18,353 bases of DNA, taken from assembly GCA_900543815.1 (NCBI GenBank), contig UQST01000049.1, positions 1 through 18,353 on the forward strand, given 5' to 3'. This DNA comes from an uncultured Prevotellaceae bacterium. GTDB taxonomy: Bacteria; Bacteroidota; Bacteroidia; Bacteroidales; Bacteroidaceae. A program made the translations under genes and the position numbers. How positions within the stretch are numbered: position 1 is the stretch's first letter; the number at the start of each line of letters is the position of its first letter. The notes beneath the pieces were generated by a model, which was given only the letters and a program-made list of their open reading frames with translations, was not told the origin of the DNA and ran no database searches. Shown piece by piece: positions 1 through 8,298 of the stretch.

Positions 1-62
1 ATTGTCTTATAGGACAATTCAAATTGTCTTATAAGACATTTCAAATTGTCCTATAAGACAAT
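1..62. repeat. Three tandem 18-bp palindromes, 22-bp period
   Basis: Three copies of the near-perfect palindrome ATTGTCYTATARGACAAT start at 1, 23 and 45, separated each time by TCAA, giving an exact 22-bp period. Each copy could form a hairpin, or bind a dimeric protein on roughly the same helix face about two turns apart. The first copy starts at base 1, so the array may continue outside the window. A decayed relative lies at 1932-1960, on the other side of the S41 gene. Function is unknown. Confidence 0.85.
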
Positions 63-200
63 TTTTACGGGATTAGACCTTTCGGGGCAGTTTCCCGCTC
101 TTTCAAGCATGATTTGCCGCTGAGGCTCTTTAGGGTGGATTCCATGTCCGTTCATGCAAGGATTCCCAGGGGGAAAATATTCCGTCCTGTGATGTTCCCT

Positions 201-246
201 AAAAAGGAACAAGCCCAAGCAGGGCTGGTGGCTCGGCTTGGGCTTG
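201..246 (-). terminator. Rho-independent terminator after the S41 protease gene
   Basis: CAAGCCCAAGC (210-220) pairs perfectly with GCTTGGGCTTG (236-246) as an 11-bp stem with a 15-base loop. Read on the minus strand the stem is followed closely by a run of five T's (complement of 201-205). It lies about 25 bases beyond the S41 stop codon and most likely ends the long leftward transcript. Confidence 0.85.
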
Positions 247-269
247 GCTTTATGGGGGAGTGCGAGGGA

Positions 270-1910
270 TTATTCCTTGGCGGGTTCTTCGGGCTTCTGA
301 GGTACCGACTCGCCATTCTGGAGGATGGTGGCTGCACGCAGTACGGCAGGATCATCCTCGTTGAGGAACTGGATGTAGTCGTTCATCTCGAGGGCGTTGT
401 AGATGATGTTGCCATAGATAGCGCGCTCAAAGAGCGTACGGCTCTTGCGCAACATGAGGTTGCGGCGGCGCAGAGAATGCTTCTCACCGAAGCGTGCGAA
501 CTTCTCCAGCAAACCTTGACTGCGCAGGTACTTCTCCATCAGGGGCGCTGTGGGGTAGCTTGACAGCTTGTCGCGGTTGGCGTCGGTGTAGGCGAAAGCG
601 AACTGGCGGATGAGTCCTGTGAAGAGCGCTTCGCGATAGTAGGAGGTTACGGCGGTGGTGTCTTCGGGAATGAACACATCGGGGACAATGCCTCCGCCGC
701 CATAGACGGTACGTCCGATGCGGGTCTTGAAGGACGGACCTTCCTGATGGATGCTGTCCTGAGAGAAGAACTCACCACGCTCGTAACGAGCCATCAGCTC
801 GTTCTCATACTCCTCGTCATGCCCCTTCTCGTAGGGTTTCTGTATGCAGCGGCCGCTGGGAGTATAGTAGCGTGCGATGGTGAGACGTACTACGCTGCCG
901 TCGCGGAACTCGACAGGCTGCTGCACCAGTCCCTTGCCAAAGGAGCGGCGGCCGACAATCATTCCACGGTCATTGTCCTGGATGGCTCCTGCAAATATCT
1001 CGCTCGAACTGGCGCTTCCCTCATCCACCAGCACCACCAGGGGGATGGTTTGGAAGGTACCGCGCCCATCGCTGCGGAACTCTTCACGCGGACTCTTGCG
1101 TCCCTGCGTATATACAATGAGCCTACCCTTGGGCAGGAACTCGTTGGCCATCTGTATGGCGATGTGCATGTAGCCGCCTGTGTTGCCGCGCAAATCCACT
1201 ATCAGCCCATTCATACCCTTGACGCTCAGTTCGGCCAGAGCCACCAGCATCTCGGCATAAGTCTGCTCGCCGAAGTTCTTCACGCGTATGTAACCCGTGC
1301 TGTCATTGAGCATATATGATGCATCCACGCTCACTACCGGGATATCGCCACGCACTACGGTGAAGTGGGTAACTCCCTTGGTGCCATGGCGCACAACGCC
1401 CAGTTTGACCTTGCTGCCCTTTGCACCCTTGAGTCTTTTCATCACATCATCGGAATCCATCTTGACGAGAGACTTGCCGTTGGCACTCACGATGCGGTCT
1501 CCAGGCAGCAGGCCTACCTTCTCGGCCGGTCCACCGTGGATGACGGACATCACATTGACCGTATCCTTTTGCATCACGAAGCTCACGCCTATACCGCTGA
1601 ACGAACCACGGAGGTCATCATCGGCCTTCTTGGCATCCTGCACGCTCAGGTAGCTGCTGTGCGGATCAAGTTCCTTGAGGATGCCTGGCATGGCATCCTC
1701 CACCAGCTGCGACATGTTTACGGTATCCACATAGTTGTTGTCGATAATCTGCAGCAGGTAGCTCAGCTTGTTGGTACCTGTGTTGATGATGCTCAGTCGG
1801 TTGCCCGAGAAATGACTCGTGCAGAATGTACCGATAAGGATGCCCACTATCACGCCCAGCGATATGAGCAGCGGAGTGATGCGTCCCTTGATGTTGTTGT
1901 TCATATTCAT
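270..1910 (-). CDS. S41 family C-terminal processing peptidase (CtpA/Prc-like)
   Basis: A serine endopeptidase that trims or degrades envelope proteins from their C termini. The 546-residue product has an N-terminal membrane segment (about 11-30) and no further hydrophobic span, so the body should lie in the periplasm. A PDZ domain (about 88-175, with SGIGVSF and GLLPGDRI) precedes the S41 domain. The catalytic set matches the CtpB spacing: Ser301 in EGSASSSE, Lys326 in RRSFGKG and Gln330. The annotated first Met directly abuts AAGGAG (1911-1916), whereas Met3 (base 1904) sits six bases beyond it at ideal Shine-Dalgarno spacing, so the real start may be 1904. It is the last gene of the leftward run, 148 bases after dCMP deaminase and before a good terminator. 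Family assignment is firm; the substrate is unknown. Confidence 0.95.
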   Translation of the reverse strand: MNMNNNIKGRITPLLISLGVIVGILIGTFCTSHFSGNRLSIINTGTNKLSYLLQIIDNNYVDTVNMSQLVEDAMPGILKELDPHSSYLSVQDAKKADDDLRGSFSGIGVSFVMQKDTVNVMSVIHGGPAEKVGLLPGDRIVSANGKSLVKMDSDDVMKRLKGAKGSKVKLGVVRHGTKGVTHFTVVRGDIPVVSVDASYMLNDSTGYIRVKNFGEQTYAEMLVALAELSVKGMNGLIVDLRGNTGGYMHIAIQMANEFLPKGRLIVYTQGRKSPREEFRSDGRGTFQTIPLVVLVDEGSASSSEIFAGAIQDNDRGMIVGRRSFGKGLVQQPVEFRDGSVVRLTIARYYTPSGRCIQKPYEKGHDEEYENELMARYERGEFFSQDSIHQEGPSFKTRIGRTVYGGGGIVPDVFIPEDTTAVTSYYREALFTGLIRQFAFAYTDANRDKLSSYPTAPLMEKYLRSQGLLEKFARFGEKHSLRRRNLMLRKSRTLFERAIYGNIIYNALEMNDYIQFLNEDDPAVLRAATILQNGESVPQKPEEPAKE

Positions 1911-1931
1911 CTCCTTGTTATATCCTATATT

Positions 1932-1960
1932 ATTGTCCTAAGACATTCACTTTGTCCTAT
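1932..1960. repeat. Decayed copy of the 1-62 palindromic repeat
   Basis: ATTGTCCTAAGACATT (1932-1947) equals the 18-bp palindrome of 1-62 minus its central TA. After a three-base spacer comes a half unit, TTTGTCCTATA. It lies just upstream of the S41 gene, in the 5' leader or promoter region, so related elements bracket that gene. It could be an operator or a stable leader hairpin. Confidence 0.6.
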
Positions 1961-2058
1961 ACCCATTGGCCGAAGCTCAAACCGCAGAAGCCTCTTTCGC
2001 CCCCAACTCATAATTCAAAATTCACAATTCTAAATTACCAATCGGTTCCCTCCGGCCT

Positions 2059-2478
2059 TTATTCTTCGTCCAGCTGCTCCACTTCGATGCCCGCCCTACG
2101 GAGCAGATCTACTCCGTCAGTAAGCCTGTAGTCGCGTGCATAGACCACCCTGCGGATGCCTGCCTGTATGATGAGCTTCGAACATTCCACACAGGGGGAG
2201 TCGGTGACGTAGAGTGTGCTGCCGTCGCTGTTGTTGTTGCTTCGTGCTATCTTGGTGATGGCATTTGCTTCGGCATGCAGCACGTAGGGCTTTGTCTGGT
2301 TGTTCTCATCCTCACACACGTTCTCGAAGCCCGATGGGGTGCCGTTGTACCCGTCGCTGATGATGCGCTTGTCCTTCACGATGAGTGCACCCACCTGCCG
2401 GCGCTTGCAGTAGCTGTTCTCGCTCCAGATGCGTGCCATACGCAGGTAGCGGCTATCGAGTTCCTTCTGTTTGTCCAT
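2059..2478 (-). CDS. Deoxycytidylate (dCMP) deaminase
   Basis: A cytosolic zinc enzyme converting dCMP to dUMP, the precursor for thymidylate synthesis. The 139-residue product is the usual length and carries both cytidine-deaminase zinc motifs: HAE (His68, catalytic Glu70) and PCVEC (Cys96, Cys99). The NGTPSGFENVCE segment (45-56) is typical of the dCMP deaminase/ComEB group rather than of tRNA or free cytidine deaminases. It lies between the M3 peptidase and S41 peptidase genes on the same strand, an order I recall from Bacteroides genomes. The upstream leader (2479-2585) is G-rich on the plus strand and holds an 8-bp hairpin. No strong ribosome binding site is seen. Confidence 0.95.
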   Translation of the reverse strand: MDKQKELDSRYLRMARIWSENSYCKRRQVGALIVKDKRIISDGYNGTPSGFENVCEDENNQTKPYVLHAEANAITKIARSNNNSDGSTLYVTDSPCVECSKLIIQAGIRRVVYARDYRLTDGVDLLRRAGIEVEQLDEE

Positions 2479-2529
2479 GATTCTATACAGGTTAGGGGGT
2501 TAGAGATTATGGGTTAGGGTGGTGTGGCG

Positions 2530-2559
2530 GCTCCCTCGGTGGGGTTGGGTTGAGGGAGC
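2530..2559. other. Intergenic hairpin with G-rich loop
   Basis: GCTCCCTC (2530-2537) and GAGGGAGC (2552-2559) form a perfect 8-bp stem. The 14-base loop is G-rich on the plus strand (GGTGGGGTTGGGTT), and further G runs lie at about 2500-2520. There is no T tract on either side, so it is not a standard terminator. It lies between the M3 peptidase and dCMP deaminase genes and might stabilise or partly attenuate the message. Confidence 0.5.
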
Positions 2560-2585
2560 ACCCTTGTTCCACTCCTGTCTTCTGC

Positions 2586-4634
2586 TTATGCTTTGCTTAT
2601 GCCGTTGCGCTTGAGCAGAGCGTCGATAGTGGGCTTTTGGCCTCGGAAACGCTCATAGAGGCGCATGGGCTGCTCTGTGCCTCCGCGCTCCAGCACCTCA
2701 TGACGGAAGCGCGAAGCCGTATGGCGGTCGAAGATACCGTTCTGCAGGAAGAGGCTGAAGGCATCTGCGTCGAGCACTTCGGCCCACTTGTAGCTGTAAT
2801 ATCCCGCAGCATAACCACCGCTCATGATGTGCCCGAACTGTACCGACATGCAGGCCTGGGGCAACTCGGGCAGGAGTTGTGCTCTATGCCATGCTTTCTT
2901 CTCGAAGGCTGGAACATCCTCGGCAAACTCCTCGCGACGGTCATAATAGGCCATGTCAAGCATGCAGAAACTCAACTGGCGCACGCATTGGTAGCCACAT
3001 TGGAAGTTGGCACTCTGGCGTACACGCTCGATGAGTTCGCCCGGGATAGGCGCTCCTGTCTCATAATGGAAGGCAAAGGTGCGCAGGAACTCCTCCTGTG
3101 TGGCATAGTTCTCCATAAACTGGGAGGGCAGTTCCACAAAATCCCAATAGACATTGGTGCCGCTGAGCGACATGAAACGCACGCGTGAGAAGATGCCGTG
3201 AAGTGCATGGCCGAACTCATGCAGGAAGGTTTCCACCTCGCCCAGAGTGAGCAGCGAGGGTTTGTCGGCCGTAGGCTTGGTGAGGTTCATGGTGATGCTC
3301 ACGTGCGGGCGATGGTCTTCGCCCTCCTGGTCAACGAACTGCTCGGCATAACTGGTCATCCAGGCACCGCTCTGCTTGTTCTCTCTGGGATAGAAGTCGG
3401 CGTAGAGAACGGCCAGATAAGAACCGTCCTCATCGCGCACCTCGTAGGCTTCCACATCGGGGTGATACACCGGGATATCCTCGCAACGGTGGAATGTGAT
3501 GCCGTACAGACGGGTTGCCAGCCCGAAGATACCCTCCTTGACGTTCTCGAGACGGAAGTAGGGGCGCAACATCTCCGAGTCCCAATCGAAACGTTCCTTC
3601 TTGAGTTTCTGTCCATAGTAGGAATAATCCCACGGTTCAAGCTTGAAGTCGTCGCCCTCGAGACGCTTGGCCAGAGCTTCCACATCGGCCACCTCCTCGC
3701 GGGCATGAGGTATATAAGCCTCCATCAATTCGTCGATGAGTGCATACACATTGGCTGTGTTCTCTGCCATACGGCGCTTGAGCACATAGTCGGCATAAGT
3801 GCCATTGCCAAGCAGTTGTGCTATCTCACGCTTCAGATTGACGATGCGGCTCACTATCTGGCGGTTGTCATGCTCGCCGCCTTGGCAGCAGATGGTGTTC
3901 TTGGCCGTATATATCTGGCGTCGCAACTCGCGGTTGTCGGCATAGGTCATAAAGGGACCATAGCTGGGCTGGTGGAGTGTGAAGAGCCATCCGGCCAACT
4001 TCTTCTGGCTGGCAGCCAGTGCAGCAGCCTCGATGGCGGTATCGGGCAGACCGGCCAACTGCGCCTCATCGGTCACGTGCAGGCTGTAGGCGTTGGTCTC
4101 CTTCAGGCAGTTCTGGCTGAACTGAAGGGTCAGTCCCGAGAGTTCCACACGCAAGCGGGTGAGCTTCTCCTTGTCTTCATCGCCCAGGCAGGCACCTCCG
4201 CGCTGGAATCCGTCGAAGGCATTGTCCAGCACCTTCTGCTCTTCGGGAGTGAGTCCGGTAGCATGTTCCTTGACGTGGCGGATGCGTTCGAAGAGCTTCT
4301 TGTTGAGCAGAATCTTGTTGGAATGCTCGGTGAGCAGCGGCGAGAGCTTCTCCGCCAGGCGGTCGGCATCATCAGAGGTGCAGCAGCTCAGCAGATTGAA
4401 GAATATGGTGGTGGCGCGATTGAGCAGTTCGTCAGTAGGCGGCAGGATGGTGTTCTCGAAGGTCGGTTCCTCGGGATTCTCCGTTATCTCCTTGATGGCA
4501 GCTTCCTCCTGTCGCATTCCCTCCATGATGGCCTCTTCATAGTCGGCCAGTGTGATTTGGTCAAAGGGTGCGGTGTTGTGCGGTGTTCCGTACTCTCCGC
4601 CGAGGAGTGGATTCTGTCTTTTTGCGTCTGTCAT
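2586..4634 (-). CDS. M3 family zinc oligopeptidase (peptidyl-dipeptidase Dcp-like)
   Basis: A cytosolic metallopeptidase that cleaves short peptides, completing intracellular protein turnover. The 682-residue product is full length for the Dcp/oligopeptidase A family. The zinc site is HEFGH (His472, Glu473, His476), and the third ligand is probably Glu501 in DFVELPSQF. The conserved GRP-like tail region ending LLKRNGISKA is also present. There is no signal peptide or membrane segment; the N terminus (NPLL....TPHNTAPFDQI) is the usual family start. It lies 80 bases after the Crp/Fnr gene and 107 bases before dCMP deaminase. A 555-codon open frame runs antisense to most of this gene but is a coding shadow. 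Dcp versus oligopeptidase A specificity cannot be settled from sequence alone. Confidence 0.95.
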   Translation of the reverse strand: MTDAKRQNPLLGGEYGTPHNTAPFDQITLADYEEAIMEGMRQEEAAIKEITENPEEPTFENTILPPTDELLNRATTIFFNLLSCCTSDDADRLAEKLSPLLTEHSNKILLNKKLFERIRHVKEHATGLTPEEQKVLDNAFDGFQRGGACLGDEDKEKLTRLRVELSGLTLQFSQNCLKETNAYSLHVTDEAQLAGLPDTAIEAAALAASQKKLAGWLFTLHQPSYGPFMTYADNRELRRQIYTAKNTICCQGGEHDNRQIVSRIVNLKREIAQLLGNGTYADYVLKRRMAENTANVYALIDELMEAYIPHAREEVADVEALAKRLEGDDFKLEPWDYSYYGQKLKKERFDWDSEMLRPYFRLENVKEGIFGLATRLYGITFHRCEDIPVYHPDVEAYEVRDEDGSYLAVLYADFYPRENKQSGAWMTSYAEQFVDQEGEDHRPHVSITMNLTKPTADKPSLLTLGEVETFLHEFGHALHGIFSRVRFMSLSGTNVYWDFVELPSQFMENYATQEEFLRTFAFHYETGAPIPGELIERVRQSANFQCGYQCVRQLSFCMLDMAYYDRREEFAEDVPAFEKKAWHRAQLLPELPQACMSVQFGHIMSGGYAAGYYSYKWAEVLDADAFSLFLQNGIFDRHTASRFRHEVLERGGTEQPMRLYERFRGQKPTIDALLKRNGISKA

Positions 4635-4714
4635 GCGTTGTGTATGTTTGTTGTTGTGTGTGTTCTATACCTTATATATAATATGCGTGTGCGCGTGAAG
4701 CGGCTTCCCGGCTC

Positions 4715-5419
4715 TCACTCAGGCGCAGTACTGTGGCTGCCGATGTGCTCCCGCAGCGTGCGCAGAGAAGGGATGCTGATGCAGGAGCGTGAGATGCTGA
4801 TGGCCTGTTGGACTGCCAATGCGTTGAGCATACGCGATACCGTGAGGCGGGTTTCCTCGATGTAAAGTGCCAGGTCGGTCATCTTGATGCCGAGCGTGAT
4901 GTCGCCGTCATCCTCGCGGCAGACGGTCTCCAGCAGACGCAGGAACTTCTGGCTTACGCTGCGCGGCGGACTGGGCATCATGAGCATACTCTGCTTGTGG
5001 GTGATGGCAGACAGATAGTTGAGCAGATTATAGCGGAAGATGGGGGCGCTCATGAGTATCTTATCTACATCATTCTTGCGTATGCTGATGATCTGCAGTT
5101 CGCTCTCGGCATAATAGGAACTGTGGAAGTGGCATTGCAGACCATAGAGGTTTTCCGGCTCAATGGCAACCGGTGGCATCATGCAGGCCGACAGGGTGAG
5201 CTTGCCGTCAGGCGTAGTCTGCCTCCTGAGAACCTTTCCGCTGGCCACCAGAATGAGGTGGGTGCAGGCATCCCCCTGGTTGAGCAGAGGAACACGGCTG
5301 GGTGGAATGACCTCCATCTCCAGCCCGTGCGAATCCTCCAGTCTGGCCAAATCCTGTCCGCTTAGCCCCTGCAAGAGGGGCATACGCGTGAGGAGCCTGT
5401 ATTTGGTGCTGATGTCCAT
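4715..5419 (-). CDS. Crp/Fnr family transcriptional regulator
   Basis: A 234-residue regulator with an N-terminal cyclic-nucleotide-binding-like beta barrel (about 15-120) and a C-terminal winged helix (about 150-225). The recognition region is around MTDLALYIEETRLTVSRMLN (180-199). There is no N-terminal cysteine cluster, so an iron-sulfur oxygen sensor of classical Fnr type is unlikely. The ligand-pocket residues of true cAMP receptors are not evident, so the effector is unknown. It follows apbE by 60 bases on the same strand, which makes the flavin-transfer and manganese-export genes plausible co-expressed partners. A redox or metal role would be inference from context only. Confidence 0.9.
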   Translation of the reverse strand: MDISTKYRLLTRMPLLQGLSGQDLARLEDSHGLEMEVIPPSRVPLLNQGDACTHLILVASGKVLRRQTTPDGKLTLSACMMPPVAIEPENLYGLQCHFHSSYYAESELQIISIRKNDVDKILMSAPIFRYNLLNYLSAITHKQSMLMMPSPPRSVSQKFLRLLETVCREDDGDITLGIKMTDLALYIEETRLTVSRMLNALAVQQAISISRSCISIPSLRTLREHIGSHSTAPE

Positions 5420-5479
5420 CGTGATTCTTCCTGTCTGATTGCTTTTCCTAACTGTCTGTGTGCGCTTCCCGCATCCTGC

Positions 5480-6514
5480 TTACTTCTCTCCCGAAATCAG
5501 TTTGCCTATGCCGGGTGTGCACCAGGTGTCATACTTCCCGTCGGCTGTGGAGAGGATGAAATAGGCCTGCAGCTCGGGATGCTTCTCCAGCACCACCTGT
5601 GCGCTGTCCAGTCCCATCACCATGAATGCCGTGGCAAATCCGTCGGCCATAGCACATGTGGGAGCCATCACAGTACTGCTCAGTATGCTGTGCTGCACGG
5701 GAAAACCGCTGTGAGGGTCTATGGTGTGGGCCACCCGGCGGCCTTCGTGCATGTAGAAATTGCGGTAGTTGCCGCTGGTGGCAATGGCACAATCATTCAG
5801 TTCGATGATATCCTGCATCTCCGAAGAGAGGTTGTTGGGGTCGTCATCGGGCTTGTTGATGCCTATGCGCCAGGGAGCACCCTTGGGGTTCTGTCCGCTT
5901 GACACTATCTCCCCACCTATCTCTATCATGAAGTTCTTGATGCCTTTGCTGCGGAAGAGCGAGGCTACCTCATCCACTCCAAATCCTTTGGCCACAGCTC
6001 CGAAGTCGAGCACCATGCGTGGGTCGGCCTTCTGCAGCTGGTGGTTGTGGATGCTCACCTTCTGCCAGCCAACCAACTGGCGCAGGCTATCGACCGTGGC
6101 TGTATCGGGCCATTGGTCGTGCTTGAAGCCAAAGCCCCAGGCGTTGACCAGAGGAGCAATCGTAACGTCGAAGGCGCCGTTGGTGGCTTCGCTGATGGAG
6201 CGTGAGAACTGGAACACCATCTCGAGCAGGGAGTCGGTCTGCAGGCTCTCGCCTGAGTTGATGCGGCTCACCGTGCTCTGCTTGTTGAACATGGAGAGTG
6301 AGGAATCTACTGCAAGCAGGCGCTCCATGATGTCGGCATGCAGACTGCTGCCGTACTGGTATTTGACATGATATACGGTACCGAATATGGCCCCCTCTTC
6401 ACTCTGGTAGGGAAGCTTGGCGGCATCGTTGGTACGCATGATATGGATGGTGGCCAGTGTGAGAACAACCAGCACGGGGATGTGCCAGAGCCTGAATCTG
6501 TTTGTCTGTTTCAT
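5480..6514 (-). CDS. apbE: FAD:protein FMN transferase (ApbE)
   Basis: Attaches FMN covalently to a threonine of target flavoproteins such as NqrB/NqrC and RnfD/RnfG, on the outer side of the inner membrane. The 344-residue product has an N-terminal hydrophobic anchor (about 11-27) without a lipobox. Family motifs appear in order: GTVYHVKY (45-52), VDSSLSMFN (69-77), GAFDVTIAPLVNAWGFG (113-129), DFGAVAKGFGVD (170-181), EIGGEI (198-203), GNYRNF (248-253), HTIDPHSG (263-270) and the metal-binding AMADGFATA (288-296). It overlaps the end of mntP by ATGA, indicating translational coupling. Its flavoprotein partners are not in the window. The assignment is firm. Confidence 0.96.
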   Translation of the reverse strand: MKQTNRFRLWHIPVLVVLTLATIHIMRTNDAAKLPYQSEEGAIFGTVYHVKYQYGSSLHADIMERLLAVDSSLSMFNKQSTVSRINSGESLQTDSLLEMVFQFSRSISEATNGAFDVTIAPLVNAWGFGFKHDQWPDTATVDSLRQLVGWQKVSIHNHQLQKADPRMVLDFGAVAKGFGVDEVASLFRSKGIKNFMIEIGGEIVSSGQNPKGAPWRIGINKPDDDPNNLSSEMQDIIELNDCAIATSGNYRNFYMHEGRRVAHTIDPHSGFPVQHSILSSTVMAPTCAMADGFATAFMVMGLDSAQVVLEKHPELQAYFILSTADGKYDTWCTPGIGKLISGEK

Positions 6515-7083
6515 GTAAGATGTTCTATAAGTACTTTAATTCCAATTATCAATAAAACGCTTCCTCCTATCGCCCCAGCGTGCCAGTTCACCCGCCTGCC
6601 TATGGTGATGCCTGCTGCCAGTCCCGTTATGCTGAGGGCTGTGGAGCAGATGCCTATCACTCCCACCATATAGCCCATGCCGAGCAGACTGTCGGCGGGC
6701 AGGCAGGCAAGCGAGATGCCTACGGCCAGAGCGTCGATGCTGGTGGCAACGGACAGCACCAGAATGCGGCGCGTGGTGAGCATGGGAGACGGGCCAGACG
6801 GCTCATTGCCGGGATGAAGGTCTTCCCATATCATGCGCCCACCCAGGTAGGCCAGCAGGGAGAAGGCTATCCAATGGTCAATCTGCTCGAGCATGTGGGC
6901 AAAGAGAGACAGTCCCAGATAGCCCAGCCAGGTCATTCCCGCCTGGAAGATGCCGAATGAGAGTGCCATGAACGCCATGGGCAGGAGTCTGACCTGACGT
7001 GCTTGCAGTCCTGCGGCTATGCTCACCGTGAAGCAGTCGATGGCGAGCGCCAGACCTATGAGCCAGATTTCTATCGTGCTCAT
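6511..7083 (-). CDS. mntP: Manganese efflux pump MntP
   Basis: An inner-membrane exporter that removes excess Mn2+. The 190-residue product has six hydrophobic segments arranged as two three-helix repeats. The functionally important membrane aspartates of the family are present: Asp16 in LALAIDCFTVSIAAG and Asp117 in ATSIDALAVGIS, next to the conserved Ser/Ala/Gly positions. It overlaps the upstream DUF6048 gene and the downstream apbE gene by four bases each (ATGA), so all three are translationally coupled. No yybP-ykoY manganese riboswitch is seen, as expected for a gene inside an operon. Confidence 0.95.
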   Translation of the reverse strand: MSTIEIWLIGLALAIDCFTVSIAAGLQARQVRLLPMAFMALSFGIFQAGMTWLGYLGLSLFAHMLEQIDHWIAFSLLAYLGGRMIWEDLHPGNEPSGPSPMLTTRRILVLSVATSIDALAVGISLACLPADSLLGMGYMVGVIGICSTALSITGLAAGITIGRRVNWHAGAIGGSVLLIIGIKVLIEHLT

Positions 7084-7853
7084 TCGGCCTGCGGAGTTTC
7101 CTGCTGTATGGCGGGAGCGGGCTCGCTGGCAGCTTGCTTCTTCTTGCCACCATTCCGGCGTGCCGACTTGCCGATGTCAAACATCAGGTTTACCGAACCG
7201 CCCCAGGTGGTGTTGCCGTTCTTGCCGAATCCCGGTGCGTACCAGGGTTCGCCGTATGCGGGAGTATCATTCTTGAGCCTTATCTTATATCTCAGGCTCC
7301 AACCCATGCGCACGATGCTCCACAACTTGCATTCCACACCGGCACACACCTCCAGCCATTGCTTCTTGGCCTTCAGGTCCTTGAAGTTCAAGGGAGCGTT
7401 CACTCCATAGACAGGGTCTGTGAAGTCGGGGTTCTTGAAGTCGAACTTGTATGAGGTGAAGCCATAACGCAGTCCGCCAAAGAACCTGTTGCCGTTGACC
7501 TTCTTGTTGAAGTTGTAGTCCATTCCCACTCGGTAATAGGGAGCTGTGGTGCTGAACTTGTTGCTGTTCTCGCCACCTTCGCGTGTGCAGTCGCCTATAC
7601 CCAGTTCCACGATGGGGTAGTACTTCTCCAGGAAATTGAGTCGGCCATAGACTTCCATGTTTGCAAACTTCAGTCCCATACCCTTCATGGCAAAGCCCAC
7701 CAGGTCGGTACCCACCGCGATGCCGCCAAAGACAGGAGCCTTCTCCTCCTTGGGCGCTTGGGCAGGCACAGGTTTCCCCTGGGCTTGGGCTGTATGTACA
7801 GCCAGGAGTGCCAGCAGGCTACAGGTGAATGCGTATATTCTCAGTCTGGTCAT
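7080..7853 (-). CDS. DUF6048 family envelope protein
   Basis: A 257-residue protein with a clear signal peptide (about 1-24, ending TAQA-QG). The remainder is rich in alternating aromatic and polar strands such as YYRVGMDYNFN, FFGGLRYGFTSY and WSLRYKIRL, suggesting an outer-membrane beta barrel or similar all-beta fold. I recognise the family from Bacteroidales genomes, where it sits next to the DUF6452 gene exactly as here. The function is unknown. The C-terminal tail (about 225-257) is Lys/Ala/Gln/Pro rich and probably disordered. Its start lies 35 bases inside the DUF6452 gene. Confidence 0.85.
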   Translation of the reverse strand: MTRLRIYAFTCSLLALLAVHTAQAQGKPVPAQAPKEEKAPVFGGIAVGTDLVGFAMKGMGLKFANMEVYGRLNFLEKYYPIVELGIGDCTREGGENSNKFSTTAPYYRVGMDYNFNKKVNGNRFFGGLRYGFTSYKFDFKNPDFTDPVYGVNAPLNFKDLKAKKQWLEVCAGVECKLWSIVRMGWSLRYKIRLKNDTPAYGEPWYAPGFGKNGNTTWGGSVNLMFDIGKSARRNGGKKKQAASEPAPAIQQETPQAE

Positions 7854-8298
7854 AATCTACGAGGTTCCTGGTTATGGTGACAGAATCGATGAAGGTACTG
7901 GTATGGCGTACCGACTTTATCTGGTGAAACATGGTGGTGGGGCAGTCGGGCGACTCGAAGTGAGGGGTGTTGGTCTTCTCCACCCACAGGGTGTCGCTCA
8001 GGTCGTACTCCTCTCCGTAGATGCGCAGCACCAGTGTGTCGGCATCCTGGGAGTAGCTCAAGGGCAGTTCCAGCTTGGATGCCCCTATCAGGCTGTTGAC
8101 CAGAATGGAGTCGGTACCCAATGCGCTCACCGTGAGGGTGTCGGTCAGCTTCACCGCCTGACCCTCGGAATAGAACGAACAGGCGAGCGAAACCGTATTG
8201 TAGAGCGTGCAGTCGATGCTGTCGCAAGCCGCCAGGGCAGCTGCTCCCACGGCTATCGCCCCCAGAGTGTGTCGTATGTGTCTGTTGCTCATATCCAT
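7819..8298 (-). CDS. DUF6452 family lipoprotein
   Basis: A 159-residue predicted lipoprotein: a hydrophobic N terminus followed by the lipobox ALAAC with the lipidated Cys25. The mature part carries features I recall for DUF6452, namely the CTLYNTV start, LTDTLTVSALGTDS, LPLSYS and PDCPTTMFHQI. Function is unknown; the constant pairing with DUF6048 suggests a shared envelope role. The start codon directly abuts the glycosyltransferase stop codon. Met3 is an alternative start. The gene overlaps the DUF6048 gene by 35 bases. Confidence 0.85.
   Translation of the reverse strand: MDMSNRHIRHTLGAIAVGAAALAACDSIDCTLYNTVSLACSFYSEGQAVKLTDTLTVSALGTDSILVNSLIGASKLELPLSYSQDADTLVLRIYGEEYDLSDTLWVEKTNTPHFESPDCPTTMFHQIKSVRHTSTFIDSVTITRNLVDYDQTENIRIHL

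Noticed and set aside
1..62. CRISPR array
   Set aside because: The spacers are only four bases and identical, and no cas genes are present.
2530..2559. Intrinsic terminator after the M3 peptidase gene
   Set aside because: The stem is good but no T tract follows on either strand.
2550..3188. A 212-codon plus-strand frame
   Set aside because: It is antisense to the C-terminal third of the M3 peptidase and has no recognisable domain.
3198..4865. A 555-codon open frame on the plus strand
   Set aside because: It lies antisense to the intact M3 peptidase and the end of the Crp/Fnr gene, has no family motifs, and is explained by codon bias of those genes.
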